DNA from: Polyodon spathula | Lineage: Eukaryota > Chordata > Actinopteri > Acipenseriformes > Polyodontidae | Assembly (NCBI RefSeq): GCF_017654505.1 | Contig: NC_054534.1 | Location: forward strand, 10,842,571-10,906,570 | Reading direction: 5' to 3' | DNA length: 64,000 nucleotides | Shown here: positions 30,120 through 43,550 of the stretch, in pieces | How positions within the stretch are numbered: the stretch's first letter is position 1 | How the letters are laid out: every line of letters starts with the position of its first letter | Made by a program: the position numbers and the translations under genes | Notes under the pieces: model-generated | The model's database searches: none | The model's input: only the letters and a program-made list of their open reading frames with translations | Told to the model about the DNA's origin: nothing

Positions 30120-33100
30120 TGCACTGCCTTTTAAACCTGTTTTACTCTGGAAAAAAATATTTTAAACAGTGCGTTAAAATAAACCGCACATGTGAAAATA
30201 AATTGGACCTGATGCGCCTGACAAGCATTGAATAAATTGACTGCAAAGTGTTTAAACTCCCTCCAGTACTCAGAGGGAATGGACCACCAGATGCCTTGCC
30301 AGGCTGTCCACTTCTCTCCACTGCCCGGCAGTCACTAGCAGCAGATGTTTTAGTTTGGTGAATCCTCCAGCCATGAACACAGAGCACAGCACCTCTGAGT
30401 GGAGACTGTCCATAGGGAACAAAGGATTGAAGAGCAGCGACTTTTCCAACAGTGAGCTTGTGGTTAAATATTCCTCTTGTCTTTTCACTTTAACCACTTA
30501 CCAGGCATTAAATACATTTCTATAAAACTCTGGGAGCCCAGAGGTGTCTATCCTGGACACATTGTCCAGAAACAGATGCCAGTCCCATCCCAGCCCCCTC
30601 ACACTGTGAAGGAAAGAGAAAGCAGTGTGTCTCCAGCTCAACTGCTGAGAAAACAGCAGCCGCTGAGCCACCTGCAGTCGGAAAGCAGCTACGCGAATGT
30701 GAACATCAATCAACCCCTGGCCCCCCTCTCTCTCGGGGGTAGGTATAAAACAGCAGGCCGGAGCCCGTGATGTCCATTCCGGAAGTGTGTGAGCTCTCTT
30801 TGAATCTCAGTTAATAGCTCTGGAGGAGGGTCGGCACACCAGTCTATGCCACAACATGGAAGCCCCCAAATTATTTATTACAAGGACCCTCCCTCTATAG
30901 AGAGCTGAGGAAGCAACCATCTCCAGCTGTTCAGCTTCAGCTTAGCCTTCACATTATTCACCAAGCTGTCCCTGGTTCAAATCCCAGCTCAGCCACTGAG
31001 TCATTGTGTAACCTTGAGCAAGTCACTTAACTTCCTTGTGCTCCGTCTTTCAGGTGAGACGTTTTTGTAAGTGACTCTGCAGCTGATGCATAGTTCACAC
31101 ACCCTAGTCTCTTGTAAAATGCTTTGTGATGGTGGTCCACTATGGAAGGCACTATATAAAAATAAAGATTATTACTGCTGTTGTCCCCCCAGATACACTC
31201 CCAGCACTTTTATTCCATACAGCTTCCTGGACAGTGAACAACCCTGCCTAATCCCCCTCTGTAGAGAGAAGGGACGGGTTAGACTGTTATTAATCTTTAA
31301 ACCAAAAGGTTCCAATGTTTTAAAAAGATACATGTGGTCCACTCTATCGAAAGCTTTTTCTTGATCTAGAGAAATAACCACCAGATCAAGATTAAAAAAT
31401 TCACTGGTTGATAAAATGGCTTGGATTAAAAACATATTGTCAAAAATAATCCTTCCTGGGATGCAATAAGACTGATCTGTATTACAGTTCCAATGCATTC
31501 CCTTATCCTGTTAGGTAATACTTTTATAACATTTTATAATCGGAGAAGAGAAGGGCAAGAGGGCACCAATTCTTTTTTTTAATTCTCCTTTTTGGTAACA
31601 GATTCACCACAGCTCTGTGGCAACTCAGGGGCAACTCCTCCTCTCTTAAACTTTCCTTACAAACCTGGAACAGATCCCTCCCAATCGCTGCCCACATTTC
31701 TTTAATAAACTCTCCTTGCAGCCCATCAATCCTAGGAGCCTTCCCTGTTGACAGCTGGCTCACAGCCTCTGTCAGCTCTTGCAGTGTCAGAGGGGCCTCC
31801 CGGGGACAGCTTGGGCAGATCTTCGAGTAGGAGGGCAGTCTGCTCCTCATCTCAAGGCTCTGCCATAAATAATTGACTATAAAAGTATACAGCTTCTTTA
31901 TTATTTTCCTCTTGGCTGCATACCTCTTCCCCACTAGACAGACATACACAGTACAGTTGTTTACTGGCCACTGCTCTATGCTCCAAGTTAAAAAAGAACT
32001 TTGTAGGGGCATCCATGTCACTAAATTGAAAGAATCTTGATCGATTCTTGATCCTCCAGCATACATCTTGGCGCCTCCTTCTTCTCCCTCAGACACAGGA
32101 AGGTGTTTTCATTGCTTTCCACACTAATACTTTGCTCAAGACTTACAATCTGTCTCTTCAGCTCTCCAACTGTCTGATTTAATAATGTGATTGAAGTAAA
32201 TTGTATACTGCTGGCAAAACATTTTTATTTGGACTTTGCCAATGTCCCACCACTGTCTCAAACTGTCAGACCTCCCCCTTTGCTGCCTCCAAGAAATCCA
32301 AAACACTTTAAATATTTTTTTTAAAAACCGAGTCTTCCAATAATTTAATATTAAAATGCCAAAAAGGACATGGAACGGGCAGCTGCTGGTAAACAGACAG
32401 TGAACAGCACACAGTGGTGGTCTGAGATCATGGTGGAAACAGTGTCACTTTTTACAACCTGATTAAGGTGTTTCTTTGAGAAGTATAACCTGTATAATCT
32501 TGCTTTTGATATCTGATTAACATTCATTTTTATCCATATATATTGTTTCAGGCTGGGGTTAAGATTCCTCCAGACATCAACCACATCATTAAACTTTAAA
32601 ATATTTAACAGTTCTTTGGAGGACTGGGTATGTGGCTGTCCATGATTCCCTGTGAACCCCAGCTCTGGGGCATGATCTGTTCCCCAGAGACTATTTTAGA
32701 GTCCCGGAACGACTCCTCTCCTTCAACTGCTGTGCCTAAATTCTGATTTTTTTTTTCTAGAAACAGTTTTAACTTCTAAATGTTCACCATCAGCAGTATA
32801 TGTGCTTGAATCATTGTTCATTACTGTTTTCAGACGGGGCGGCTCAGGTCTCACTGTCTGCGGGTGTACTGGAAACTCCGCTCCCAGTGCCGTTTCCAAG
32901 GTTTCCGAGGATCCCATATCCTCCTCATTCTCACCCCTTTCCTCCTTTTTTGTCTGGGCGATTTCTGCTAAGGTGCCCCTGTTTTATGCATTGGAAACAT
33001 TTAATTGATTCAGTACTTGCAAACACAATACAGTTAGCGCCATCAATTCTGAAATTCCAGGCCACTTGAATAGAAGTGCCAGGATTATCAAGTAGCATGT

Positions 33101-33480
33101 AAACCTGCCTCCTAAAAGACAAAACATGTTTCACATCAGTGTAAAATTAGTTTAATTGGAGACATTAACTTTCTGTACCTTACAAGTTCTGTATTTAACA
33201 TCTCGTCTTTGATAAAAGGTGGTACATTTGAAAGAATAACTTTTGGAAAAGGTAAAGCCAGTGGAATTACAATTTTTTATTTTATTGTCAGCCATTCCTC
33301 AACAACTCGGTTCACTAATCCCTCACTATATAAGAACACCACAATAGCTTTATTTATTTGTGAAGCTGATTTAATATTATTGTAACTAACTTTTTCTCCA
33401 ACTGCCAATAAACATTCCTCTATTGTTAATAAAGTGTTAGGAACACATTTAAAAACATGCCTGCGGGTCAACAACCCGCT
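30120..33480 (-). mobile_element. Tx1-clade (L1 group) LINE, decayed and interrupted
   Basis: Read from right to left. ORF1 runs from 33474 (MLTRRHVFKCVPN) to about 32720 and includes a zinc knuckle, CFQCIKQGHLSRN, whose last Cys is Arg. The end of an APE-type endonuclease lies at 32584-32390 with the SDHH catalytic motif. Reverse transcriptase follows, with LSTGKAPRIDGL, PGRIIFDNMFL, the motif-A Asp in LDQEKAFDRVDH and motif B in QRGIRQG (about 32000-31250). Directly after motif B the sequence jumps to KVLGVYLGG, so the YADD catalytic block is deleted. The C-terminal region continues on the far side of an inserted SINE (NNVKAKLKLNSWRWLLPQL, about 30970; VAAFRLQVAQRLLFSQQL, about 30700; then EVLCSVFMAGGF and REVDSLARHL). 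Multiple frame breaks make it dead. The family is recognised from widespread fish Tx1 LINEs. Confidence 0.85.
30970..31166 (+). mobile_element. CORE-SINE (MIR-like) inserted in the Tx1 LINE
   Basis: Starts with a tRNA-type B box (GGTTCAAATCC, 30974-30984). The core GTAACCTTGAGCAAGTCACT then TAACTTCCTTGTGCTC parallels the MIR/CORE-SINE central domain. The tail AAGGCACTATATAAAAATAA resembles L2-type LINE tails, which would supply the mobilising machinery. The A-box half of the tRNA head is not recognisable, so it is 5'-truncated. It sits in opposite orientation between two parts of the same LINE reading frame. Confidence 0.75.
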
Positions 33481-33484
33481 CCCC

Positions 33485-36400
33485 CCCTGAACTAGAGCTC
33501 ATAGCAGCTCTATTCAATAAGCTATACATATGAAAAATAAATAAAATGGACAAATAATAAATATGTAAATAAATAAATAAGATATAACCCTAAAAGTTCC
33601 ACTCACACAACTCCGTCCAAACCCTCTCACAAATCTCCAATCCTCAAAGAGAGAGAGAGAGAGAGAGAGAGATAAGGAGGGAGTGCTTGTTTTTGGTCAG
33701 CAATCACAGTTGCCCAGTGCCCCACAGCACAGTTCATAATCAGTTCCCCTGTGGGCCTGTTACTAACTCATCCCCGGTGGATATGTAAAAACACCCTGCT
33801 CAATATTTATGCTTTCAGTCACAATACCTGACAGTACTGTGGTCTGAAGTGATGAGGACCTGCATTCCATTTTCTCTCGTCAGAAGACTTGGTTGGCAAT
33901 GTGTAAGGGAGGAGGAATGTGTATTATAATCTTTGCAGGGTGGTTGTACTTTGATCTGTAAAAAAGCTTACCTAAGCTATTGAGAGTATGAGAACCCGAT
34001 ACCTGTCCTCTTGATCATACTGACTGACGTACAGTGCCAGGCATGGGTCTGATCCTACCACCAGGAACTTCTCTGAGGTAGACTTGTGCCAAGCAGGATT
34101 GTGCACAGGTGCGGGGGAGCTGTTGTTAGAGATTACCCTGTAAACGCAGTGTGCTAGTTTCTAACTAGTTAAATCACACCACCCTGTACAGCCAGTACTG
34201 TATTTATGTTGCATTGCAAAATCCACACTCTTTTTGCTATTTGTAGGGTTTTTGGTGGCAACATTTTCATGTAAACCACATCCCTAAAACCTCCTTTGAC
34301 TGTCTTATCACTGACTAAAGCACCATACTCCTGCACCTCTGCAATTATTTCAGGAGACCTTTTGAAACAATTGAAAATCAATATTCTCCTAATAACACAA
34401 TCCTGCCCTGGGTGCCTTGACCTTACAAAAGGGGTTTGACTGTAATGTTCCCCTTAACGCTTCAGTATCACACTTCACCCCTTTCTCTTCAGTATTCCTT
34501 TCAATACACCAGTCTTTGTGAAAAGCTATTGCAGAAAAGTGCTCTGGAACTCAGAAAATTCTAGAGAAGAGGAAAGTTTACACTGTACTGTGTGTTCACA
34601 ATGTTCACATCCTAGGTGTTACAGAGATCTGTTAGAGGCATGTCTGGAAGTTTCGTGGAATTGCACCACAAATCAGAGTAATAGGTCACTTTTTTTTTTG
34701 ATTGAATCCACCAGTAGACATTGATATCCTTTTGGAAAAGAGCATTCAGTGTGGATAAATGAAACTGCATATATTCTAGCCCAGTACTGAGTACCAAGCT
34801 TTAGCAACTTCCTCGAGAATAAGAGAGCATGTTAATAATAATCATGGAGTGCATTAAAGAGCTTCTTGTGCATAATCACAAGGCACTTAATAAAAAACAT
34901 GTGTATCACGAGCTACGAGACAGTCGACACAGCGCCACCCCAACGACTGTGAAAAGGCACAACAAAGAGTAAAGTGAGTCCAGCGCATTCACAGCTGCAC
35001 ACCGCAGATTAAGATAATTGGTTGTTCTGCGGTATTCCAAATGGGATGAGTCATCATAGCTTTCCTTTGTTTAATTGCTCCAAAACTGTATTCAGTAACT
35101 TGTTCTAACATGTTTTCATGTTAGAACACAAAAAAAAAAAAAAAAAAACAAAAATAAGAGTATCTTTATAGTAGTTTTATCTTCATGCTATTAAGCAGGA
35201 TTTTTAGCTATCTGTAGCCTAAAGTTTGTCAAGATGTTTATAGGGCAATCTTGTGCATTCTTTGTATGCAAGGCCTGGACTTATAATAGTCAAGAAGTTC
35301 ATACCGCTCATCTGTTTGCAGTGTCTTGGGTCTGTTTTCATTTTAAGTTGAATAACCAGTTGCCACAATTGTGCACTCAAGCAAGTGGAGTTAAAAACCC
35401 ACACTACTGTATTCAAACTTGCTGTGCTTTGTTTTTCTAAGCCAGACAGCTTGCTTGTTAAAGACTTGCCTTCAGAGTTTTCATCATGCGTATTTCAACC
35501 CCAAGTGTGCTTCCTCTTCTCTTAGCTTTTGTTCGTTTCATGCAGAGAGTTTTTTTTAGGTACTGTATGGTTACATTAGCTATGTATTTCTTAGAGGTAT
35601 AGACATCTGTTTTATGTGTGCACAATAATGTGGCAGATAATCTAATGTCTAAAATATATTATGTACAGTAATATTGTTATTTCCATTGGCTTCCGATTCT
35701 AACTCACTTTTGCACACAGGCCATAAACATTTTCCAAACCATTTTCCAAATAAATAAAAATAAATTCAGAAATTAAATTAGATTTTAATTATTTGTCAAA
35801 AAAAACCCTAAATGTATCCAAGGTTTTGATGGATTTGTCTGAACGGTTACTGCTGGAAGAGTAACAGGTTTCAAGTTAAAACTTCGCCCACTAATGACTG
35901 CATCTCTGCAGGTTAACAGACAGGAAACCTAACACTCCAGTTCCAAGGAGTTCATAATAACCGAAGCTGCAATTTATCTGTAGCCTGCTGTGCAGAGTTG
36001 TACTTTTCAGCAAGGCCAGCATACCATTCTTAAAAATATATGACAATAGAGTCAGTGTGGAATAATATTTGAAGCTATTTGCCAACACAGTATGCTTCAA
36101 GCACAGTGCTTCTAAGCCTGTCAGCTGACCAAAGGTTACTGAGCCATGAGTGTTATTTAATGTGCAGCACTCGAGTGGAGTTCCCTTGAAGGGACTGTGT
36201 TGTTATAAAGAACGTGAGCTGAAAATGACTTCATTTGTACCGTCACTGTGTAAACCGTTAGTATGCAAGATACATATATATACTAAACTGATTTGATGCT
36301 GTGGCTGGTTATTCGACACAGGCTGGCTGTAACAATAACAGGTATTTGGATGCATTTTTTTTCCTACTTGATCAAGGACTGCCAGGTTTTTAAAAGCATG

Positions 36401-37570
36401 CTTGTCTGAGTGTGGCGAATGTGTTTTCTTCTCGAAAGATCACCAGATGCTGTTGTGCTTGGCTGATAGGCTTGAAGACTGCTTAAAAATGTCAGTTTCC
36501 AGACATTAAAAAAAGGGTTTGCTGTAGGTGTCGTGCTGTATTAATAATGCCTTGTTTGGATCAGTGACTAAGATTAAAGATGGTGGTGGTCCAACTGACC
36601 CCGTCTCTTTCTGTAACTGGACCTGAACAAATATTATAACCCCATTCATCCTCGAACCAGGACTGCAGTATTTCACCAAGAAGCAACAGCCAAGTTGAAA
36701 TATATTGCATGGTCATTCAGAACTCTGCACATCGAATTACAGTAGAAAGTGACACGTTGAGAAAATTTTGTAGGAACTGAAGTTTAGTGTTAAGACACGG
36801 AGTCCCAGGTTTGATGGTCTGTAATGCTGGCGAGGTTTCATTGCTTTAATGTCACTTTTAAATTGCATTAAATAACGTCCAAAGGCTTGGACCTGCTAGA
36901 GTGCTGCATGGCCCTTACATGTAACCAGGGTGTTGTGCACCACCACTATGCAGATACTGATTGTATTATTGATGGAGTAGTTTCTTTGTTCAGTGGAAGG
37001 ATTCAGGATCTTGTGACACATGCTCGGCTAGCAGACGTGGCAGTTTGGTAAGTTCAGTGGGTTCCAGAGTTGTGTTGCTTGCAGAGGAAACAGTTCAGTA
37101 AAGGGATGTCACACCACTGGACCACACAGTCCAATGGAAAGATTACAGGCACTAGTACAATATTGTGTTCTATTCTGTTTTGTAGTGAAGTCAAAACAAG
37201 TACTGTACAATAATAAAGGATGTTCAAGTATTAAATCAGTTTTCACCAATTTCACCCTTGTACAGTACACCAATGTACAATTTCACAAGCACATTGTTTT
37301 AAAAACCACTTGTGATCAGAGATGCTATTCCTCTTACATTATGCCCCTCAGGATGGTTTGTTTTGAGATGCTTTTTATTCCAGTATGCTCTACATGTTCA
37401 ATAAGAACTTGCACGTGGTCCCTGCTCATGTATAATACACCCAAGTGTGATGGTGCTATTGTGAACAATTGTGAATTGGCTATTGCGAATAGTCAGGCTT
37501 GAAACGCTCACAACTTGTTCTCAATGTGTCTGCTAGTGAATAAAGAGAGACTGTGGGGTTTTGACATAGG
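33485..37570. other. Unassigned intronic DNA
   Basis: Contains a (GA)n tract at about 33643-33672 and poly(A) near 35130-35148. No coding region, RNA gene or mobile element terminus could be supported over these 4 kb. Confidence 0.5.
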
Positions 37571-37574
37571 TACA

Positions 37575-39420
37575 TTTATTTGTTTATTTATTTTCTGCCT
37601 TTATATAGAGCCTTTTATACAAACGTATTGCAAAGCACTGTGCAGTACATAACAGAAAAAAAGAACAAACCCCATTACTTTTGTATAACATGTCACACAT
37701 ACAACTGCCACAGTCAGACCATTTAAAGAACAGATTGAAATAACAGTATACACAATACAAAAACAGCAATTTTAAAGTTACATTAAAACCTACTAAGATA
37801 AGAAAGCCATTTTATAAAAGTGCATTTTTAGTCTTGACTTGAAAACTGTAACAGTCCCAGCTTCCCTAACAGATGCAGGCAGACCATCCCATAATTTAGG
37901 AACTCTACAACAAAAAGCCCTACCTCCCGTGCTGCTCTTGTTGACCCTAGGAATAACCAGCAGCCCCACATCCTGTGATCTCAGAGTGTGGTTTGGAAGA
38001 TACAGTGTCAGTAACTCCTGCAAATAACTAGGTGCCAATCTATTCAGGGCCTTGTAAGTTTACAGCAAAAGCTTAAAATCAACTCTATACTGCCCAGGGA
38101 GCCAGTGTAAAGAGGCCAAAACAGGGGCAATATGTTCCCTTTTCCTGGTTTTAGTCAGAATTCTAGCGGTGGTATTGTGAACAAGCTGCAAGCGGGATAC
38201 AACACGTTTTGGGACACCATAAAAAAGTGCATTACAGTAATCAATTCTTGATAAAATAAAGCCATGCATTTGTCTCTCTGCATTAGATACGGAAATAATT
38301 GGTCTAAGTTTGTCTATATTTCTCAAATGGTAAAAAGATACTTTAGTAACTTCCCTAATATGAGTCTCAAATCATAGAGCAATATCAAAGCCCCCTCAAA
38401 CTCTTAATTTCTAGTTTAAGTTTTGATGACAGACTTTAAGGGTCGAGCTCATGTAATCCCACATTTCCTTGTAGTTGGTTCTATGATCCCACTAGCATTA
38501 CCTCTGTTTTATCTGAATTCAGCAATAGAAAATTCTGTGACATCCAATGCTTGATGTCTGTAAGGCAAGTAGCTAATAACACCCAGGCAGAATAAATTCC
38601 TGGCTTTAGGGACACATATAGCTGTGTATCATCAGCATAGCAACGGAAGTTCACTCTGTGCCTGTGGATAATGTCACTTAACTGTAGAATTTATAATGAA
38701 AACAACAAGGGACCAAGAATGGAGTCCTGTGGAACTTCACAGACAACTTGCGATAATGCAGATTTTACCTCCCCAATAGAGACGAACTGAAACCTATCAG
38801 AAAGATAGGCCAGACAGTCCCACTGTGCTTTCAATTAAAACTGATGGAAAGCCAGAGTCAGAGCCTATCAGCAGATCGTTCACAACTCTAACAAGGGACG
38901 TCTCGGTGCTATGTGCAGCACGAAAACCAGACTGAAACTTCTCGAATATACCATTAAGTAATTGAATTGCAACAACTCTCTCTAGAACCTTATCTAAGAA
39001 TGGTAGGTTGGAGACTGGCCTATAGTAATTGAGGGCTTTATGGAGGAAAGTGAACCATTTATAATTTTTTAAATGTGGGTATTAATAACGCCAAGAACAT
39101 CTTTTACTAGTTTTTGTAGGAATAGGGTCAAGAGAGCATGTAGTAGCTCTCACGTGTTGAACTAGCTCTGTCAGTTCCTGTAATGTAATCAAAGCCCCCA
39201 TAGTAGCCTTAATAGGTGTACTTGGTAAAATTGTGCTGGAGTCCTCCTTAATAGAGGTTCTGTGGAATCTTGTTTCTTATGTCCAGTATTTTATTTTTAA
39301 AGAAATGTAAGAAGTCATTGCAGCTGTGAGAGGAGCCAATGTCAAGGGTAGGACTATTAGGGGAAGGATAAATTAATTTATCTAGAAGCGTCAAACCTTG
39401 CAACATGACGACACAATTGC
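37575..39420 (-). mobile_element. L2-type LINE, 5'-truncated, reverse transcriptase remnant
   Basis: Read from right to left. About 39060-38850 encodes NYYRPVSNLPFLDKVLERV and FEKFQSGFRAAHSTETSL. About 38760-38700 gives EVPQDSILGPLLF (motif B, usually VPQGS). The catalytic YADD is at 38639-38628, followed by TQLY. Next come IKHWMSQNFLLLNSDKTEV (about 38530), RIDYCNALFYGVPKRVVSRL and TARILTKTRKREHI (about 38260-38130). The C-terminal RAFCCRVPKLWDGLP and FKSRLKMHFYKMAF end near 37793. The order and motifs are those of L2/Maui-like LINEs. Frameshifts and stops are frequent. The 5' border and the role of 39120-39420 are uncertain, and the 3' tail is taken to reach about 37575. Confidence 0.85.
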
Positions 39421-39429
39421 GTGCGTAAT

Positions 39430-41110
39430 TTCTATAAATTTAATCTATGATGTTTAAATACGTTATTTGAAGAAAAGTCACAAAAGTACTCTTAATCACT
39501 GAGACGCAGAGTGTTTTTAAAAAGAGAAAGCTGTAATGCCGGGCTGTAAAATCTCTGTAACATCAGCCTCTAAATAAATGTAACGCATTATTCATTATTC
39601 AAGTACACAGCGTTAGTGGTGGCAGCTAGCTAGGGAGTGACCCACAGAGTTAGGGAATTGGGGTCAGAAGATGTGATGAGTGAGTCAACTGGTAAAGCCT
39701 GCTTTTCAACTTCACATGCTTCTGCTGGACGTCTTCAGCCTTAAAAAAAAAACAAAAAAAAAAAAAAACCCAAACACTTCAACAAGGGGGACAAATGAGA
39801 GGTGAAACAGTCAGTCCATTTTCTTTTAGCAACAGTGTTCTCCAAACCAGAGCTATCCAGCACAGCAGACCTGGAGGGATGGTAAGTGTGTTCAGGGCCC
39901 TGCAGGAGATACAGGTACAAGAAAAATAGTTTGATGTGTGTGTGTGTGGGGTGGGGGTGTTAATTGTACTGCACTTGGAAAATGGCAACAGAAAACAGAA
40001 ATGTTGGTACTCACTTCCTTACAGTGTGCTGATTTTGTACTGATTTTGTAAGATTTAGCAGATGATGGAGTGATTCAGTGTGCTGCGTGCTCAACGCTAG
40101 AGGAAAGATGCTTTCTCTATCTCAAGGACTGTATCCGTGCTTTGCTCTGTGCTTCCTTTATCCTTTAATTGTCCGTGGTGATTACTACAGACGCATCATC
40201 AGTATCTTGCCTCTGGAGTTGAAAAGAAATGAAAGCAGTTAACACAAAAACTAGGTGTTGTATTTAGGTTTATACCACAAGCGTGGATATATGTAGCGTG
40301 GGACACATTTTTGTAATATGTCAATTGGTATGAAACTAACCCAGTGCTTAGACTTGGAGGTTATGGAGTTTTTGGATCAGTTGTAGCCTTTATCATGTCC
40401 TTAACTCAAATCGATGATAAATTAATTTGTGAAGGGCATTAATTCTGCCTAATCAGCAAGAAGGTGGTAAGAAATTTCTTCTGGCCTATAGCAGAAACCT
40501 GATCAAACTCCCATTCAATGTGCTCATGCAAATGCTTTCTTCTTTTATTTTGTAGAAAATAATCTATACAAACTTGTTGAGAAAAATACAATTGAACATC
40601 CCAGTTAAGTTGAGGTGTATCTACCCACTCCCTCGTGTCTAAACAACAGTTTGCAAATTACTCTTTGTGTCAGTAGTTGTCTTGGTAACACCAACTAATT
40701 AATGTTTAACTCAGTCTTTGAAGAACCAATGTTGCAGCTTTTTATGCCTCTTAACAAATCTATGAAAGATCACAGGGAAAACGCTACATCTCCTTCTTTA
40801 ATAAGCAGTAAGGAGCATCCATAGCCGTTTGTTTGGGCTTGCTTTGTGAATAATTCGTGTATTCTTACCCTTGGCACACAATCACTAATGTTTAATATGA
40901 TAAACACACACAAGTCATTGTTGTGAAAATGCACTTCATGGTTGATTTGAATGTTTCAAAGCTCATCCACACTTTAGCTTGCCGTGACATAATATCCCTT
41001 TCAGTGGAGTGGATTTGATTCTTCTTGCTCTGTAATAAAAAAGGGACTATTTTAGGACTGAGCTGCACAGTTGAATTAGAAATGGCTTGCTTTTCTGCAG
41101 CAGCACCGTG
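39430..41110. other. Unassigned intronic DNA
   Basis: Only poly(A)-rich tracts (about 39740-39770) and a short GT run near 39936 stand out. Confidence 0.5.
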
Positions 41111-41113
41111 ACT

Positions 41114-41145
41114 CCCTTCAGCTCCTAAGCTTAGGAGCTGAAGGG
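41114..41145. repeat. Perfect 32-bp palindrome
   Basis: CCCTTCAGCTCCTAAG is followed without spacer by its exact reverse complement, with a HindIII-like AAGCTT at the centre. No transposon ends were seen around it. Confidence 0.95.
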
Positions 41146-41423
41146 TTGGATGATTTATGGCATCCTCAGTTATCGATGAGAATTAAAGCCCTTCATAGCA
41201 GAGACCATTATTACAATAGTACAATGATAATGTCTAACATACTGAAATACTGGGACCTTATCAGCTTTTCTGTTCAAAAGTAGAACAAACAAAAAAAAAA
41301 AAAAAAACTTGAAATAATGTGTTCATCTAAAATGTAAAACCAGAATTGCATACAACTGAGTACATTATTACACTGGAATGGAATTGAGATGTTGTTGTCA
41401 TTCACTTGAGTTTTGAAAGCACC

Positions 41424-41560
41424 TGTGATTGAAGCAGGAATCTGTCCTCTGGATAGTCTATGATTGAAGCAGAAATCTGTCCTCTGGAGAGTCTATGATT
41501 GAAGCAGGAATCTGTCCTCTGGAGAGTCTATGATTGAAGCAGGAATCTGAACTCTGGAGA
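41424..41560. repeat. Tandem repeat, about 34-bp unit, four copies
   Basis: TGATTGAAGCAGGAATCTGT then CCTCTGGAGAGTCTA repeats four times with few changes. Confidence 0.9.
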
Positions 41561-41656
41561 GTTTGTTCACTTCTGTTTAGAAGGCAAGGAACAGAGCAGT
41601 GCCTTTTGAGAGCTCCTTTGCTCCAAAAGTAATGGCATTGTTTTAACAGGAAAATG

Positions 41657-41657
41657 A

Positions 41658-41698
<41 letters not shown>

Positions 41699-41837
41699 TA
41701 TTATTATTAAAAGCCCATCCCTCTAATGAGAATTCTTTTTTTTTTCTTTTCAAATGACTGCTGGAGATGTCCTGTACATTGGACGGTCCCATTTAATGGG
41801 CTTTAAATAGGACTACTACTACTACTACTACTACTAG
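41657..41837. repeat. ATT and ACT trinucleotide tracts
   Basis: An (ATT)n tract lies at 41657-41709. A short (ACT)n tract of about nine units lies at about 41812-41837. Confidence 0.9.
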
Positions 41838-42504
41838 GTGGTCCATGCCTATTGAGTCTGTTGTCCTGTTGTTGAGTCTTTAGTCTCTCTTGAGTCTGTA
41901 GTCTCTCTTGTTGCAGCATGTGTTAGGACTGCTGGAGGGAAGGGGATCCCTGTCCTTGTGGTTCATATCACGTTATATTAGGAGCTGGAGCGCCATACCT
42001 CGCCTTTTTGTCTGGTTGACAGAGCCAGCAGCAGTAGCTCAGGAAGTCTGTCTCAGTGACAGTGCTGTACGAAGATTGGGATTGTCTGTCTTTTCATTTA
42101 GTTTAATTATAAATGTTGATCTGCTACAGTAGTGAGCATCCCCATCATACTGCTGTGAAGTAAATGATACAACAGTAACCTCAAAAGCAATAGAGAAGTG
42201 TCTTATAAAATTTGGAAAGCTGTCTGCCACATGTGGAGGAAGTTGGTGTGCAACATTAGATAGTCCTGGCAACTGGACAGGATGCGAAGAGCAAGGCTTG
42301 ATAACACAGACCTCAGACAGGGATCTTCAGGGCTTTCAGGTGTGGATTGGAAACACTGCAGGTGATAGAGCTGAATACAAGCCAGTCCTAATTAGGTAAT
42401 CTACTTCTCACAGTGCTGCCTTATTCTACTGCAAATTCAGATTTCAGCACATTGCTAATGGCAGTCTTTCAATAATTTGCCTGTGGATTGTGAAATGTAT
42501 TTTG

Positions 42505-42629
42505 GCCTCTTTTTTTTTTTTTTTTTTTTTTTGAGCAAATAACGACAAAAAAAAAGAATGTATCTTTTAAACATTTTCTTTTTTTGAGAAATGTTTAGCA
42601 CATCTTCAATATAAATCATCCCTGGTAAT

Positions 42630-42667
<38 letters not shown>

Positions 42668-42680
42668 TATATATAACTAT
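42505..42680. repeat. Poly(T) and poly(A) tracts with TA tail
   Basis: A run of about 22 T (42511-42532) and a run of about 30 A ending in (TA)n (42633-42675) face each other about 100 bp apart. This could be a decayed foldback, but the rest does not pair convincingly. Confidence 0.6.
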
Positions 42681-43417
42681 TTCCTTCCTGAAGGACATAC
42701 GTGATTACGTTTGTCTTCACTGTTATTATTATTATTATTATTATTTTTTAGAATGGTTTACAACATGCTGAGCTCTGATATGATGTTTTTTTTTCATCCA
42801 GAGCCTTGTTAATTAGTGCTTTGATAAAAGGGAACAATGTTTTTTTTTTTTTTTCTTCAGCTGATTAATGTTTGAATGGATTCTCAAATTGTTAGACTGC
42901 TATTTCTTGAACAAGTTACCCTGTGGGTGGTTATTAAAGATTACGACCTTGTACAGTAATGAAAGGAAACTTTGTTAATTTAGCCAAGTTAATGCTGTCT
43001 GTTTTTGTCATTAAAAAAAATAAAACTTCTGGAGGGCTAAATAACTGATAAATCCTGATTCCATTGGAGTGACTGGGTTGAGGGACATGGTGCATACTGT
43101 TATAAAGCACTACTGTTGTGCTGCTTTTCTTATGGGTGTCTTCCACATTAATTATCAGTATCTGCAAAAGCATTATTAACAATCAACAAATACTTAAACT
43201 GAAAAGCATCTCTTCATACTGTGTGGATATGGATGCATTAAATTACAACTTCTATTTGAATAATGTATTTGAATTGAAGGTTTGGGGATTCTGGTCCTCT
43301 GCTTTATTCAACTATATGTTTGGTGTTACTGTATATGTTTACATTTGTGTACGTTGTCTGACTTCCTTGTGGAAACCCTAGACTGTGTAATAAAACAGTA
43401 GCAATAAATGATATGGA

Positions 43418-43550
43418 CACTGGAATCTTTGTGCTGTAGTTCTGTAACACATAGCATTCAACAGCACTTATCCACATGAACACTGAAAGAAGCTTTGTAC
43501 TGTAGTTCTGTAACACATAGTATTCAACAGCAACAGCACTTATTCAGTGT
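43418..43550. repeat. Two-copy tandem duplication, about 70 bp
   Basis: CTGTAGTTCTGTAACACATAG through ATTCAACAGCA and CACTTATYCA occurs twice. Confidence 0.85.
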
